A stretch of DNA of 64,000 nucleotides from Volvox africanus (lineage: Eukaryota; Chlorophyta; Chlorophyceae; Chlamydomonadales; Volvocaceae), in contig BSDZ01000114.1 of the NCBI GenBank assembly GCA_030268105.1, positions 434,001 to 498,000 on the forward strand, in the 5' to 3' direction. Both the position numbers and the translations under genes were made by a program. A model generated the notes under the pieces. It had not been told where the DNA came from. It saw only the letters and a program-made list of their open reading frames with translations, and ran no database searches. Shown piece after piece: positions 24,201-37,156 of this stretch; the first letter of the stretch is position 1; each line of letters opens with the position of its first letter.

Positions 24201-24924
24201 TTTGTCCGGTAAGGGCCATGGGTTGTTGCAACCGTTGCCTGTCCCGGATGCGCCTTGGGAAAGTGTTTCCATGGACTTCGTAGTCGCGCTGCCCAAAACT
24301 GAGGGGGGATACGATGCGGTGTTCGTAATGGTCGATCGTCTGACTAAGATGGTTCACCTAGCACCATGCACATCATCCTGCACGGCTGAGCAAACCGCAC
24401 GTTTGTTTTTCAATAATGTGGTTCGGTTACACGGGATTCCCAAAAATGTGATCTCGGACCGCGGTGGACAGTTCACGTCTAAGTTTTGGGAAGCGCTCTG
24501 CAAACTAGTTGGCATGCGCGTCAACCTGAGCACGGCGTATCACCCGCAGACTGATGGTCAAACCGAACGCACAAACCGCACGTTGGGTGATATGTTGTGC
24601 AATTATGCTGGTCGCACACCACTCGTTTGGGATACGTATTTGACTGCGGCAGAATTCGCGCTTAACAATGCTGTTAACCGCTCTACAGGCAAAAGTCCGT
24701 TCTTTCTTAACTACGGATTTCATCCCATGCTACCCGTGTGGCGTGAGTTGGAAGTGAACGTGCCTGCTGCTAAACTTTTTGCCAAGTCTTTTATGTCCCG
24801 AATCACAGACGCGAAGTCGTGTTTGGACGCGGCACAGCAACGAACGACGGAATACTATAACAAATCTAAGCAGGATGTGACGTTTTCGGTGTTGTGCTAC
24901 GGTTCATTTCCCGCCGACGCGTAG
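21296..24924 (+). pseudogene. pol: pol, unit 2: frameshifted and truncated
   Basis: Same two lesions as unit 1: the inverted 8-bp-longer segment at 21977-22006 and the stop of homology at TTCGG before LTR3. RT, RNase H and integrase core motifs are intact in the second frame (22057-24924). Confidence 0.9.
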
Positions 24925-25713
24925 GTCGACGCGATCCTACGAGGCGAAGTGCTTTTGTGATGAACGCATTACATTTGAATGAATCTGCATGATATAAATG
25001 TATTCGCATACATTTATATATGCATCTGGCATGTTGTCATTATCCATCGCGACATCGCATCATGGCAAATCCGCCTAGCATGCATGAATGACCGAATCAT
25101 TGAAGTGCGCATTATGCTCGTGCTACGAAACGATAAGTAATATTATCTGATATAATATTACTTCATTACAGCACACGTTGAGAGCGCCGCACTCGTCGCG
25201 ATACATGCCCAGCAACCGGATATCGTTATCCGGACCCTTGCATCATGCGAATGCCGGAAAGGCTTATATGTTGTTACGCGTAGACATCGCCTATACGCAG
25301 TAGGGTTGTCACATCTACGATCGGCCTCCTAATGTGAATCGTACGGCACTGCGATGCTGCGAGTATAACAGATGCGAGGACGGCTAAGCTAGACAAGACA
25401 TCCGATACCGGAGAACACTCGTGTGTTCTAAATTACTATTTCTATACACTATTCTACTTAGCCCGAGCTAAGCCTGAACTTCGCTAATCACCGCCGCGTG
25501 ATGATTGCTTGCTTCCGGCGCTGACGGCGATTTCGTCCATTGCATCGTTCTGATCCGTAAAACTGTAAGTTATATCTCTCTTCGTCTTGAAGTCTTCCGC
25601 TGTCTCCGTTTGCTCTCGCTTGCCTTGCTGTACTTGCAAGTGCTCGCGCATCGGTGTCGATAGTCTCCAGACGTGCAGATACTTATGAGCAAACGCGAAC
25701 GAGAGGTACAACA
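24890..25713 (+). repeat. LTR3 (inner, B-type)
   Basis: 824 bp; shares CTACGATC and CTAATG with LTR4 and LTR5. Confidence 0.95.
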
Positions 25714-25780
25714 ATTTGGTATCGAGACAGGTTCGTTGCCTAACTGTCTCTCTCTACCTAATCGGAAGTAGGTTCTTTCT

Positions 25781-26214
25781 ATGGCGAGTTCCAGCGACGA
25801 ACCACGAGGACCGCTAGATACTTTTGCCGAAGACTTAGGCCGCGCCGTTTTGGACGCCGCCGCTTCCGGTTTGTAATTGTTTAATTGCTTTTCCTTATAT
25901 TGCTGCACTTGTTGTGTAAGTGTACGCTCTGAGTCGCAGGTAATCTCAGTGCACCGGCATTGCTTGCCGCGGCGACTGAGACCGACCTTCGTCCGAACCA
26001 GTTGGTGACTCTCATCGCCCAAACTACGGAGATCAGGACTCAGCTGGGCAAGTACTTGCTGAGTTTACTGAATCTTCTCAAGAGTACTGTCGGTAGGCTC
26101 ACCGAATTGTTTTGTACTCTTGCCTTTGCGATAGAAGTCGGCTTCTATTACGCAAAACTAGGGTATCGTTTCGTGCTCCATGTCCGCGGAACACGACGAT
26201 ACGCCGCACACTAG
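25781..26214 (+). CDS. Possible spliced leader ORF, unit 3
   Basis: As in unit 2, but with two changes (RPNQLVTL) shared only with unit 4, which suggests that units 3 and 4 have a common recent origin. Confidence 0.35.
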
Positions 26215-27415
26215 CCTAGCTAGCCAACCCGATTTCGTTGTAGCTGCTAGAGCGACGGATAGAGGTCTTGAGACTGTTGGCGCGCGAGCCACTCAAGAGC
26301 CCCTTTTCCTTCAGACCCCTGCTCACTTAATTGTGCCGCATTCAGCAGTGAACACGAATATGGACAACACTGCTGGACCAAGGGTTCTGCCATTACCTCA
26401 AGCTCGAGGGCATGATGACATTCCTGAGGTGATGAGATTGTCGATTCCCGTTCCTAGGCTCAATATTTCGCTGACCGACAAGACATCAGGGCATAGCATA
26501 GCCGATGCAACTCGTGCGTACGTGCGTGACGCTAAAAAGTACCTCCAAGCTGTTCATGGTGGCGATAATGACGGTATCAGGTGTCTCTTCGTTGGTAACA
26601 CCCTCGAGGGCGCAGCGAAGGACTGGTATCGAAATTGGACCAACGCCCGGGGCAGCTATACTTTTGACGAGTTAGTCGCCGCTTTGCTCGCACGATTCGC
26701 TACTGAGGTTCAAGCACGCGATGTGGAAGCTCGTAACGTTTTGGCAGCGGGTAGCTACCACATGCGTCGGGATGAAAATGTACCTGCGTACCAGTCACGC
26801 TTCGAAGCACTTGTGACTCCCATTGCTGACCTCACCGAATCTGAGCGTGTCTTTTGGTTTAGGCGAGGCCTAACGAAACTTTTGGCTAAATGGTGCGCCA
26901 CTGACTTGGTTGGAGCGCAGATCAAGTCGTATGACGCGTTGGTCGCTTTTGCTAAGGGCGCGGAGATACAACTCCTTGCCGGCGAGGAAGAAGTCAAGTC
27001 TGGCCCTCGTGCAAATGCCGTGCAAGTGCAGGATCCGCTTGGGGAAGCTGTGGCTCTCGACCAGGACCTCGGCGCGACCCGCCCCACGCCTACTGCCGCG
27101 ACGCGACGCAGCAACGGGCAACGCAAGGCGCGCGGGGGCGCTAGCTCGGGTGTCCGTGGTACAGTAGGAGCAGGTCCGAGCTCGGACCCAGCTAGGAACA
27201 GGAAGCGTGGTGGTGCGCCGTCGTCGGCAGCCGCACAGCGTTCCGACCCCAACGTGAAGCGTACTCGTACGGACGACACATTTATGCCAAAATGGAATTG
27301 CAATCGTTCCGAATTCGAGCGTCGAAAATTGGCCAACGTTTGTCTACGGTGTGCGGAGAATCATTCCACGAAGGATTGCCCTCTAATGCCGCCGTTTGTA
27401 CCTCAGCCGAAATAG
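26180..27415 (+). CDS. gag: Gag, unit 3 (B-type)
   Basis: 411 aa, B-type throughout (ISLTDKTSGHS, EGAAKDW, GSYTF, ARNVL), except LLARF where units 4 and 5 have LLPRF. Confidence 0.95.
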   Translation: MSAEHDDTPHTSLASQPDFVVAARATDRGLETVGARATQEPLFLQTPAHLIVPHSAVNTNMDNTAGPRVLPLPQARGHDDIPEVMRLSIPVPRLNISLTDKTSGHSIADATRAYVRDAKKYLQAVHGGDNDGIRCLFVGNTLEGAAKDWYRNWTNARGSYTFDELVAALLARFATEVQARDVEARNVLAAGSYHMRRDENVPAYQSRFEALVTPIADLTESERVFWFRRGLTKLLAKWCATDLVGAQIKSYDALVAFAKGAEIQLLAGEEEVKSGPRANAVQVQDPLGEAVALDQDLGATRPTPTAATRRSNGQRKARGGASSGVRGTVGAGPSSDPARNRKRGGAPSSAAAQRSDPNVKRTRTDDTFMPKWNCNRSEFERRKLANVCLRCAENHSTKDCPLMPPFVPQPK

Positions 27416-30400
27416 GGGCTTGCCCGGGTTCCTGTGGAGGGGGCACCACCCGGGATTTCTGAAGTAACGCGTGGTCGGTGGTCATCCTTACGGCCAGCCG
27501 TTAAGGCATTGTTGCCTTGTGTACTTGGACACATCGAGCGAGTCATTGCGCGACGCATCACGCTTGACGGACGCACGGGACTTCTCTGCTTCGACCCGTT
27601 GTGTAATTTGTTTACACCTCGCCGTCCCCTGTCGTCTATCGATCTGTCTAACCACGTGGTTTTGTTCATCCCCTCGTCTCTGCGTGAGATGTCGGAACAG
27701 TTGGCCATATACAGGAGATGTAGGCGTCAATATCCAGGCACTGCCGCATGTGTATTACTCCCTGCTTTCTGTCGGCGCAAGGCAGAGGCATCGTTAAGGG
27801 GTATGCGGCATGTCCACCGGTTCGAGCCGGGCACCGTTTTGTTTAATGGTGTGGATTGGGAGGGTACGCTGGCTCCGTGGCCATGCCTATCCTACTCGGT
27901 TGACGTTTGGTATGAAGCTCCTGATGGGGGTGCCGTTGGTTACGGACCCGCCTTAAGTGCACTGACGTTGTCTGCTGGGCAGTCGCTCGTAGATAACCGT
28001 GTCCCTGTGGTTCAGATCGGTTTGAATGGCCGTACTCTGAAGGCACTTGTTGACACCGGTGCCAGCGACGACTTCATCTCTGTCGCAGAGGTGAACGCGC
28101 TGGGACTCTGGGGACAACCCCAGCGCCGTCTGATTGTCCACAGGTTACCCTTGCTGACGGGGGTAAGCATCCCATCGTGGGCAGGATTACCCTTAGCCTA
28201 TCGATAGGCCCTTTGCGTGTTGTGACCTGGCCGTACGTGCTGCAGGGCTTAGCAGAGACTGCACCGTACATAATGGGGTCGTCGACATTACGACAGTACC
28301 GCGCGCGCATCGACATGGAGACCGCAACCCTGCATATGTGCAAGGGTACTCTGTCGATTAAGGTACCTTTCCTGTCGTTCGAACATGTCACACCAAAGGA
28401 GGGCGAAACTGAGGCGGTGCCTATGGTTAATTTCGCTGTGACCGCAATGGCCGCGCAAATCGAACCAGAGCTAGTCGGGCGTAAGGAGGCCGTCCGTCTG
28501 TTACGGAAGGGTGCCCACGGACTGCTTTTAAGGCCGCGGGTGAGCTGTTGTGTCACCACCGCGCAGATTTCTGCGGATCCTGAGGTTGAGGCCCTACTGT
28601 CGCAGTATGAGGACGTCTTTAAAGATATCCCTGGCCTACCACCTATGCGTCCTGTTGATCACACAATCCCTCTCATGCCTGGAGCGCAGCCTACGGCCCG
28701 GCCAATGTACAGGTTGAGTCCATTGGAACTGGACGAGGTGAAGCGCCAGGTGACGGATTTGCTCGCGAAGGGTATGATACGCCCCAGCACATCCCCGTAT
28801 TCTGCACCGATTTTATTTGTCGGTAAGAAGGATGGGACCTTGCGCATGTGCATCGATTACCGGGGGTTGAATGCGAATACGATGAAAAATCGCTACCCTT
28901 TGCCACGCGTTGACGACCTGTTGGATAAGCTGAAGGGCTCGGCTTATTTTTCCTCAATTGACTTACAACAGGGCTACAATCAGATTCGCATCGCTGCCTC
29001 TGATATCCCGAAAACCGCTTTTCGGACGCCCTTCGGTCACTTTGAGTATACGGTCCTATCGTTTGGTTTGACTAATGCCCCTGCGACGTTTCAGGCGGTT
29101 ATGGACCGAATGTTTAGGCCGTTTATCGACAGGTTCGTTGTTTGCTACCTGGATGACATCTTGGTATATTCTAAGACGCGCGAGGAGCACTTGGAGCATC
29201 TGCGGCTCGTGCTCGACGTTATGAGGCGGGAGCAATTGTTTGCTAAACGCTCCAAATGCTTTTGGGCGCAGCCTCAGGTGGAATATTTGGGTCACATTGT
29301 GTCGGCCACCGGTGTGAAGATGGACCCGCGGAAGGTCGCTGTGGTTCGTGATTGGCCCGCGCCTCAGAACCTCACGGAGCTGCGTAAGTTCCTTGGCTTG
29401 ACCAATTATTTCCGAAAGTTCATTGAAAAATATTCCATCATTGCGGCCCCGCTTACTAACTTAACTCGCAAAGGCGTTTTCGTTTCGCTCGAGTCGTGGA
29501 CGTCGCAATGCCAGCGGGCATTCGAAGAGCTCAAACGAATCATTGCCGAAGATGTCACCCTTGCATTCCCTGATTACTCGTTGCCATTTCGTGTTGAGGT
29601 AGAGTCTGATGCCTCAATATTTGGAAGCGGCGCTGTATTGTTACAGGAAGGGCGACCAATCGCCTTCACGAGTAAGAAGTTTTCTGGTGCGGAGATTCGC
29701 TACACCACCGGGGAACAGGAGCTTCTGGCCGTGTTGCATGCTTTAAAGGAATGGCGCTGTTACCTCGAGGGACGCCCGTTTACTTTAAAGACTGACCACA
29801 AGCCCCTAACGTTTTTGCAAAGCGTTCCGACGTTGAACCGCCGTCAAGCTAGGTGGATGGAATATCTAGCTAGGTTCAACTGCACCTGGGAGTATATTTC
29901 TGGTAAATTGAATATTGCCGATGCTCTCAGTCGACATCCGTTGCTACACGCTGCAATTTTGGCAGCGCCCGTCGTGCGGCCGCGTAGCGAGGAGGTACCG
30001 ATCGCGACGGACCTCGCGGAGCGGTTGAAGGTTGCCTACAACGCAGACGCCTGGTTCGCGGACCCGGCTAATGTAGAAAACCTTTGCAAGCAGAATGGCC
30101 TTTGGCTACGGACGGAGGGTGCAGCTACGCAAATCGTCGTTCCGAACGACAACGCGCTACGCTACGACATCCTTGCGCGGTTCCACGAGGACCCGTTAGC
30201 AGGACACCCTGGTAGCAAGCGATTGATCGACTTGGTGCAACGTTCCTTTTGGTGGCCTCGTTTGGCTAAGGATGCGGCGAACTTCGTACAGACATGCAGT
30301 CTGTGCCAGCGCAATAAGGCTTTGTCCGGTAAGGGCCATGGGTTGTTGCAACCGTTGCCTGTCCCGGATGCGCCTTGGGAAAGTGTTTCCATGGACTTCG

Positions 30401-31044
30401 TAGTCGCGCTGCCCAAAACTGAGGGGGGATACGATGCGGTGTTCGTAATGGTCGATCGTCTGACTAAGATGGTTCACCTAGCACCATGCACATCATCCTG
30501 CACGGCTGAGCAAACCGCACGTTTGTTTTTCAATAATGTGGTTCGGTTACACGGGATTCCCAAAAATGTGATCTCGGACCGCGGTGGACAGTTCACGTCT
30601 AAGTTTTGGGAAGCGCTCTGCAAACTAGTTGGCATGCGCGTCAACCTGAGCACGGCGTATCACCCGCAGACTGATGGTCAAACCGAACGCACAAACCGCA
30701 CGTTGGGTGATATGTTGTGCAATTATGCTGGTCGCACACCACTCGTTTGGGATACGTATTTGACTGCGGCAGAATTCGCGCTTAACAATGCTGTTAACCG
30801 CTCTACAGGCAAAAGTCCGTTCTTTCTTAACTACGGATTTCATCCCATGCTACCCGTGTGGCGTGAGTTGGAAGTGAACGTGCCTGCTGCTAAACTTTTT
30901 GCCAAGTCTTTTATGTCCCGAATCACAGACGCGAAGTCGTGTTTGGACGCGGCGCAGCAACGAACGACGGAATACTATAACAAATCTAAGCAGGATGTGA
31001 CGTTTTCGGTGTTGTGCTACGGTTCATTTCCCGCCGACGCGTAG
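27416..31044 (+). pseudogene. pol: pol, unit 3: B-to-A chimera, frameshifted and truncated
   Basis: The first bases are B-type (CCCGGGATT at about 27450). By about 27549 (GTCATTGCGCG) the sequence is A-type, so the switch lies in between. It therefore carries the A lesion at 28097-28126 and Glu rather than stop after the GVDW motif. It ends at TTCGG next to LTR4. Confidence 0.9.
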
Positions 31045-31833
31045 GTCGACGCGATCCTACGAGGCGAAGTGCTTTTGTGATGAACGCATTACATTTGAAT
31101 GAATCTGCATGATATAAATGTATTCGCATACATTTATATATGCATCTGGCATGTTGTCATTATCCATCGCGACATCGCATCATGGCAAATCCGCCTAGCA
31201 TGCATGAATGACCGAATCATTGAAGTGCGCATTATGCTCGTGCTACGAAACGATAAGTAATATTATCTGATATAATATTACTTCATTACAGCACACGTTG
31301 AGAGCGCCGCACTCGTCGCGATACATGCCCAGCAACCGGATATCGTTATCCGGACCCTTGCATCATGCGAATGCCGGAAAGGCTTATATGTTGTTACGCG
31401 TAGACATCGCCTATACGCAGTAGGGTTGTCACATCTACGATCGGCCTCCTAATGTGAATCGTACGGCACTGCGATGCTGCGAGTATAACAGATGCGAGGA
31501 CGGCTAAGCTAGACAAGACATCCGATACCGGAGAACACTCGTGTGTTCTAAATTACTATTTCTATACACTATTCTACTTAGCCCGAGCTAAGCCTGAACT
31601 TCGCTAATCACCGCCGCGTGATGATTGCTTGCTTCCGGCGCTGACGGCGATTTCGTCCATTGCATCGTTCTGATCCGTAAAACTGTAAGTTATATCTCTC
31701 TTCGTCTTGAAGTCTTCCGCTGTCTCCGTTTGCTCTCGCTTGCCTTGCTGTACTTGCAAGTGCTCGCGCATCGGTGTCGATAGTCTCCAGACGTGCAGAT
31801 ACTTATGAGCAAACGCGAACGAGAGGTACAACA
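31010..31833 (+). repeat. LTR4 (inner, B-type)
   Basis: 824 bp, same variants as LTR3 and LTR5. Confidence 0.95.
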
Positions 31834-31900
31834 ATTTGGTATCGAGACAGGTTCGTTGCCTAACTGTCTCTCTCTACCTAATCGGAAGTAGGTTCTTTCT

Positions 31901-32334
31901 ATGGCGAGTTCCAGCGACGAACCACGAGGACCGCTAGATACTTTTGCCGAAGACTTAGGCCGCGCCGTTTTGGACGCCGCCGCTTCCGGTTTGTAATTGT
32001 TTAATTGCTTTTCCTTATATTGCTGCACTTGTTGTGTAAGTGTACGCTCTGAGTCGCAGGTAATCTCAGTGCACCGGCATTGCTTGCCGCGGCGACTGAG
32101 ACCGACCTTCGTCCGAACCAGTTGGTGACTCTCATCGCCCAAACTACGGAGATCAGGACTCAGCTGGGCAAGTACTTGCTGAGTTTACTGAATCTTCTCA
32201 AGAGTACTGTCGGTAGGCTCACCGAATTGTTTTGTACTCTTGCCTTTGCGATAGAAGTCGGCTTCTATTACGCAAAACTAGGGTATCGTTTCGTGCTCCA
32301 TGTCCGCGGAACACGACGATACGCCGCACACTAG
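31901..32334 (+). CDS. Possible spliced leader ORF, unit 4
   Basis: Shares the RPNQLVTL variant with unit 3. Confidence 0.35.
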
Positions 32335-33535
32335 CCTAGCTAGCCAACCCGATTTCGTTGTAGCTGCTAGAGCGACGGATAGAGGTCTTGAGACTGTTGG
32401 CGCGCGAGCCACTCAAGAGCCCCTTTTCCTTCAGACCCCTGCTCACTTAATTGTGCCGCATTCAGCAGTGAACACGAATATGGACAACACTGCTGGACCA
32501 AGGGTTCTGCCATTACCTCAAGCTCGAGGGCATGATGACATTCCTGAGGTGATGAGATTGTCGATTCCCGTTCCTAGGCTCAATATTTCGCTGACCGACA
32601 AGACATCAGGGCATAGCATAGCCGATGCAACTCGTGCGTACGTGCGTGACGCTAAAAAGTACCTCCAAGCTGTTCATGGTGGCGATAATGACGGTATCAG
32701 GTGTCTCTTCGTTGGTAACACCCTCGAGGGCGCAGCGAAGGACTGGTATCGAAATTGGACCAACGCCCGGGGCAGCTATACTTTTGACGAGTTAGTCGCC
32801 GCTTTGCTCCCACGATTCGCTACTGAGGTTCAAGCACGCGATGTGGAAGCTCGTAACGTTTTGGCAGCGGGTAGCTACCACATGCGTCGGGATGAAAATG
32901 TACCTGCGTACCAGTCACGCTTCGAAGCACTTGTGACTCCCATTGCTGACCTCACCGAATCTGAGCGTGTCTTTTGGTTTAGGCGAGGCCTAACGAAACT
33001 TTTGGCTAAATGGTGCGCCACTGACTTGGTTGGAGCGCAGATCAAGTCGTATGACGCGTTGGTCGCTTTTGCTAAGGGCGCGGAGATACAACTCCTTGCC
33101 GGCGAGGAAGAAGTCAAGTCTGGCCCTCGTGCAAATGCCGTGCAAGTGCAGGATCCGCTTGGGGAAGCTGTGGCTCTCGACCAGGACCTCGGCGCGACCC
33201 GCCCCACGCCTACTGCCGCGACGCGACGCAGCAACGGGCAACGCAAGGCGCGCGGGGGCGCTAGCTCGGGTGTCCGTGGTACAGTAGGAGCAGGTCCGAG
33301 CTCGGACCCAGCTAGGAACAGGAAGCGTGGTGGTGCGCCGTCGTCGGCAGCCGCACAGCGTTCCGACCCCAACGTGAAGCGTACTCGTACGGACGACACA
33401 TTTATGCCAAAATGGAATTGCAATCGTTCCGAATTCGAGCGTCGAAAATTGGCCAACGTTTGTCTACGGTGTGCGGAGAATCATTCCACGAAGGATTGCC
33501 CTCTAATGCCGCCGTTTGTACCTCAGCCGAAATAG
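32300..33535 (+). CDS. gag: Gag, unit 4 (B-type)
   Basis: 411 aa, B-type, with LLPRF as in unit 5. Ends in the conserved UAG followed by GGGCTT. Confidence 0.95.
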   Translation: MSAEHDDTPHTSLASQPDFVVAARATDRGLETVGARATQEPLFLQTPAHLIVPHSAVNTNMDNTAGPRVLPLPQARGHDDIPEVMRLSIPVPRLNISLTDKTSGHSIADATRAYVRDAKKYLQAVHGGDNDGIRCLFVGNTLEGAAKDWYRNWTNARGSYTFDELVAALLPRFATEVQARDVEARNVLAAGSYHMRRDENVPAYQSRFEALVTPIADLTESERVFWFRRGLTKLLAKWCATDLVGAQIKSYDALVAFAKGAEIQLLAGEEEVKSGPRANAVQVQDPLGEAVALDQDLGATRPTPTAATRRSNGQRKARGGASSGVRGTVGAGPSSDPARNRKRGGAPSSAAAQRSDPNVKRTRTDDTFMPKWNCNRSEFERRKLANVCLRCAENHSTKDCPLMPPFVPQPK

Positions 33536-36500
33536 GGGCTTGCCCGGGTTCCTGTGGAGGGGGCACCACCCGGGATTTCTGAACTAACGCGTGGTCGGTG
33601 GTCATCCTTACGGCCAGCCGTTAAGGCATTGTTGCCTTGTGTACTTGGACACATCGAGCGAGTCATTGCACGACGCATCACGCTTGACGGACGCACGGGA
33701 CTTCTCTGCTTCGACCCGTTGTGTAATTTGTTTACACCTCGCCGTCCCCTGTCGTCTATCGATCTGTCTAACCACGTGGTTTTGTTCATCCCCTCGTCTC
33801 TGCGTGAGATGTCGGAACAGTTGGCCATATACAGGAGATGTAGGCGTCAATATCCAGGCACTGCCGCATGTGTATTACTCCCTGCTTTCTGTCGGCGCAA
33901 GGCAGAGGCATCGTTAAGGGGTATGCGGCATGTCCACCGGTTCGAGCCGGGCACCGTTTTGTTTAATGGTGTGGATTGGTAGGGTACGCTGGCTCCGTGG
34001 CCATGCCTATCCTACTCGGTTGACGTTTGGTATGAAGCTCCTGATGGGGGTGCCGTTGGTTACGGACCCGCCTTAAGTGCACTGACGTTGTCTGCTGGGC
34101 AGTCGCTCGTAGATAACCGTGTCCCTGTGGTTCAGATCGGTTTGAATGGCCGTACTCTGAAGGCACTTGTTGACACCGGTGCCAGCGACGACTTCATCTC
34201 TGTCGCAGAGGTGAACGCGCTGGGGTTGTCCCCAGAGTCGTCTGATTGTCCACAGGTTACCCTTGCTGACGGGGGTAAGCATCCCATCGTGGGCAGGATT
34301 ACCCTTAGCCTATCGTTAGGCCCTTTGCGTGTTGTGACCCGGCCGTACGTGCTGCAGGGCTTAGCAGAGACTGCACCGTACATAATGGGGTCGTCGACAT
34401 TACGGCAGTACCGCGCGCGCATCGACATGGAGACCGCAACCCTGCATATGTGCAAGGGTACTCTGTCGATTAAGGTACCTTTCCTGTCGTTCGAACATGT
34501 CACACCAAAGGAGGGCGAAACTGAGGCGGTGCCTATGGTTAATTTCGCTGTGACCGCAATGGCCGCGCGAATTGAACCAGAGCTAGTCGGGCGTAAGGAG
34601 GCCGTCCGTTTGTTACGGAAGGGTGCCCACGGACTGCTTTTAAGGCCGCGGGTGAGCTGTTGTGTCACCACCGCGCAGATTTCTGCGGATCCTGAGGTTG
34701 AGGCCCTACTGTCGCAGTATGAGGACGTCTTTAAAGATATCCCTGGCCTACCACCTATGCGTCCTGTTGATCACACAATCCCTCTCATGCCTGGAGCGCA
34801 GCCTACGGCCCGGCCAATGTACAGGTTGAGTCCATTGGAGCTGGACGAGGTGAAGCGCCAGGTGACGGATTTGCTCGCGAAGGGTATGATACGCCCCAGC
34901 ACATCCCCGTATTCTGCACCGATTTTGTTTGTCGGTAAGAAGGATGGGACCTTGCGCATGTGCATCGATTACCGGGGGTTGAATGCGAATACGATGAAAA
35001 ATCGCTACCCTTTGCCACGCGTTGACGACCTGTTGGATAAGCTGAAGGGCTCGGCTTATTTTTCCTCAATTGACTTACAACAGGGCTACAATCAGATTCG
35101 CATCGCTGCCTCTGATATCCCGAAAACCGCTTTTCGGACGCCCTTCGGTCACTTTGAGTATACGGTCCTATCGTTTGGTTTGACTAATGCCCCTGCGACG
35201 TTTCAGGCGGTTATGGACCGAATGTTTAGGCCGTTTATCGACAGGTTCGTTGTTTGCTACCTGGATGACATCTTGGTATATTCTAAGACGCGCGAGGAGC
35301 ACTTGGAGCATCTGCGGCTCGTGCTCGACGTTATGAGGCGGGAGCAATTGTTTGCTAAACGCTCCAAATGCTTTTGGGCGCAGCCTCAGGTGGAATATTT
35401 GGGTCACATTGTGTCGGCCACCGGTGTGAAGATGGACCCGCGGAAGGTCGCTGTGGTTCGTGATTGGCCCGCGCCTCAGAACCTCACGGAGCTGCGTAAG
35501 TTCCTTGGCTTGACCAATTATTTCCGAAAGTTCATTGAAAAATATTCCATCATTGCGGCCCCGCTTACTAACTTAACTCGCAAAGGCGTTTTCGTTTCGC
35601 TCGAGTCGTGGACGTCGCAATGCCAGCGGGCATTCGAAGAGCTCAAACGAATCATTGCCGAAGATGTCACCCTTGCATTCCCTGATTACTCGTTGCCATT
35701 TCGTGTTGAGGTAGAGTCTGATGCCTCAATATTTGGAAGCGGCGCTGTATTGTTACAGGAAGGGCGACCAATCGCCTTCACGAGTAAGAAGTTTTCTGGT
35801 GCGGAGATTCGCTACACCACCGGGGAACAGGAGCTTCTGGCCGTGTTGCATGCTTTAAAGGAATGGCGCTGTTACCTCGAGGGACACCCGTTTACTTTAA
35901 AGACTGACCACAAGCCCCTAACGTTTTTGCAAAGCGTTCCGACGTTGAACCGCCGTCAAGCTAGGTGGATGGAATATCTAGCTAGGTTCAACTGCACCTG
36001 GGAGTATATTTCTGGTAAATTGAATATTGCCGATGCTCTCAGTCGACATCCGTTGCTACACGCTGCAATTTTGGCAGCGCCCGTCGTGCGGCCGCGTAGC
36101 GAGGAGGTACCGATCGCGACGGACCTCGCGGAGCGGTTGAAGGTTGCCTACAACGCAGACGCCTGGTTCGCGGACCCGGCTAATGTAGAAAACCTTTGCA
36201 AGCAGAATGGCCTTTGGCTACGGACGGAGGGTGCAGCTACGCAAATCGTCGTTCCGAACGACAACGCGCTACGCTACGACATCCTTGCGCGGTTCCACGA
36301 GGACCCGTTAGCAGGACACCCTGGTAGCAAGCGATTGATCGACTTGGTGCAACGTTCCTTTTGGTGGCCTCGTTTGGCTAAGGATGCGGCGAACTTCGTA
36401 CAGACATGCAGTCTGTGCCAGCGCAATAAGGCTTTGTCCGGTAAGGGCCATGGGTTGTTGCAACCGTTGCCTGTCCCGGATGCGCCTTGGGAAAGTGTTT

Positions 36501-37156
36501 CCATGGACTTCGTAGTCGCGCTGCCCAAAACTGAGGGGGGATACGATGCGGTGTTCGTAATGGTCGATCGTCTGACTAAGATGGTTCACCTAGCACCATG
36601 CACATCATCCTGCACGGCTGAGCAAACCGCACGTTTGTTTTTCAATAATGTGGTTCGGTTACACGGGATTCCCAAAAATGTGATCTCGGACCGCGGTGGA
36701 CAGTTCACGTCTAAGTTTTGGGAAGCGCTCTGCAAACTAGTTGGCATGCGCGTCAACCTGAGCACGGCGTATCACCCGCAGACTGATGGTCAAACCGAAC
36801 GCACAAACCGCACGTTGGGTGATATGTTGTGCAATTATGCTGGTCGCACACCACTCGTTTGGGATACGTATTTGACTGCGGCAGAATTCGCGCTTAACAA
36901 TGCTGTTAACCGCTCTACAGGCAAAAGTCCGTTCTTTCTTAACTACGGATTTCATCCCATGCTACCCGTGTGGCGTGAGTTGGAAGTGAACGTGCCTGCT
37001 GCTAAACTTTTTGCCAAGTCTTTTATGTCCCGAATCACAGACGCGAAGTCGTGTTTGGACGCGGCGCAGCAACGAACGACGGAATACTATAACAAATCTA
37101 AGCAGGATGTGACGTTTTCGGTGTTGTGCTACGGTTCATTTCCCGCCGACGCGTAG
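33536..37156 (+). pseudogene. pol: pol, unit 4: one internal UAG, truncated before the chromodomain
   Basis: Same frame as gag throughout. It lacks the inverted segment (34217-34238 is the uninverted form, 8 bp shorter), so protease and RT are in one frame, interrupted only by a UAG at 33980-33982. It is B-type to about 34926 and A-type from about 34967, with one B-like base at about 35886 as an exception. Homology ends at TTCGG, and the frame reads a few codons into LTR5. Confidence 0.9.
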
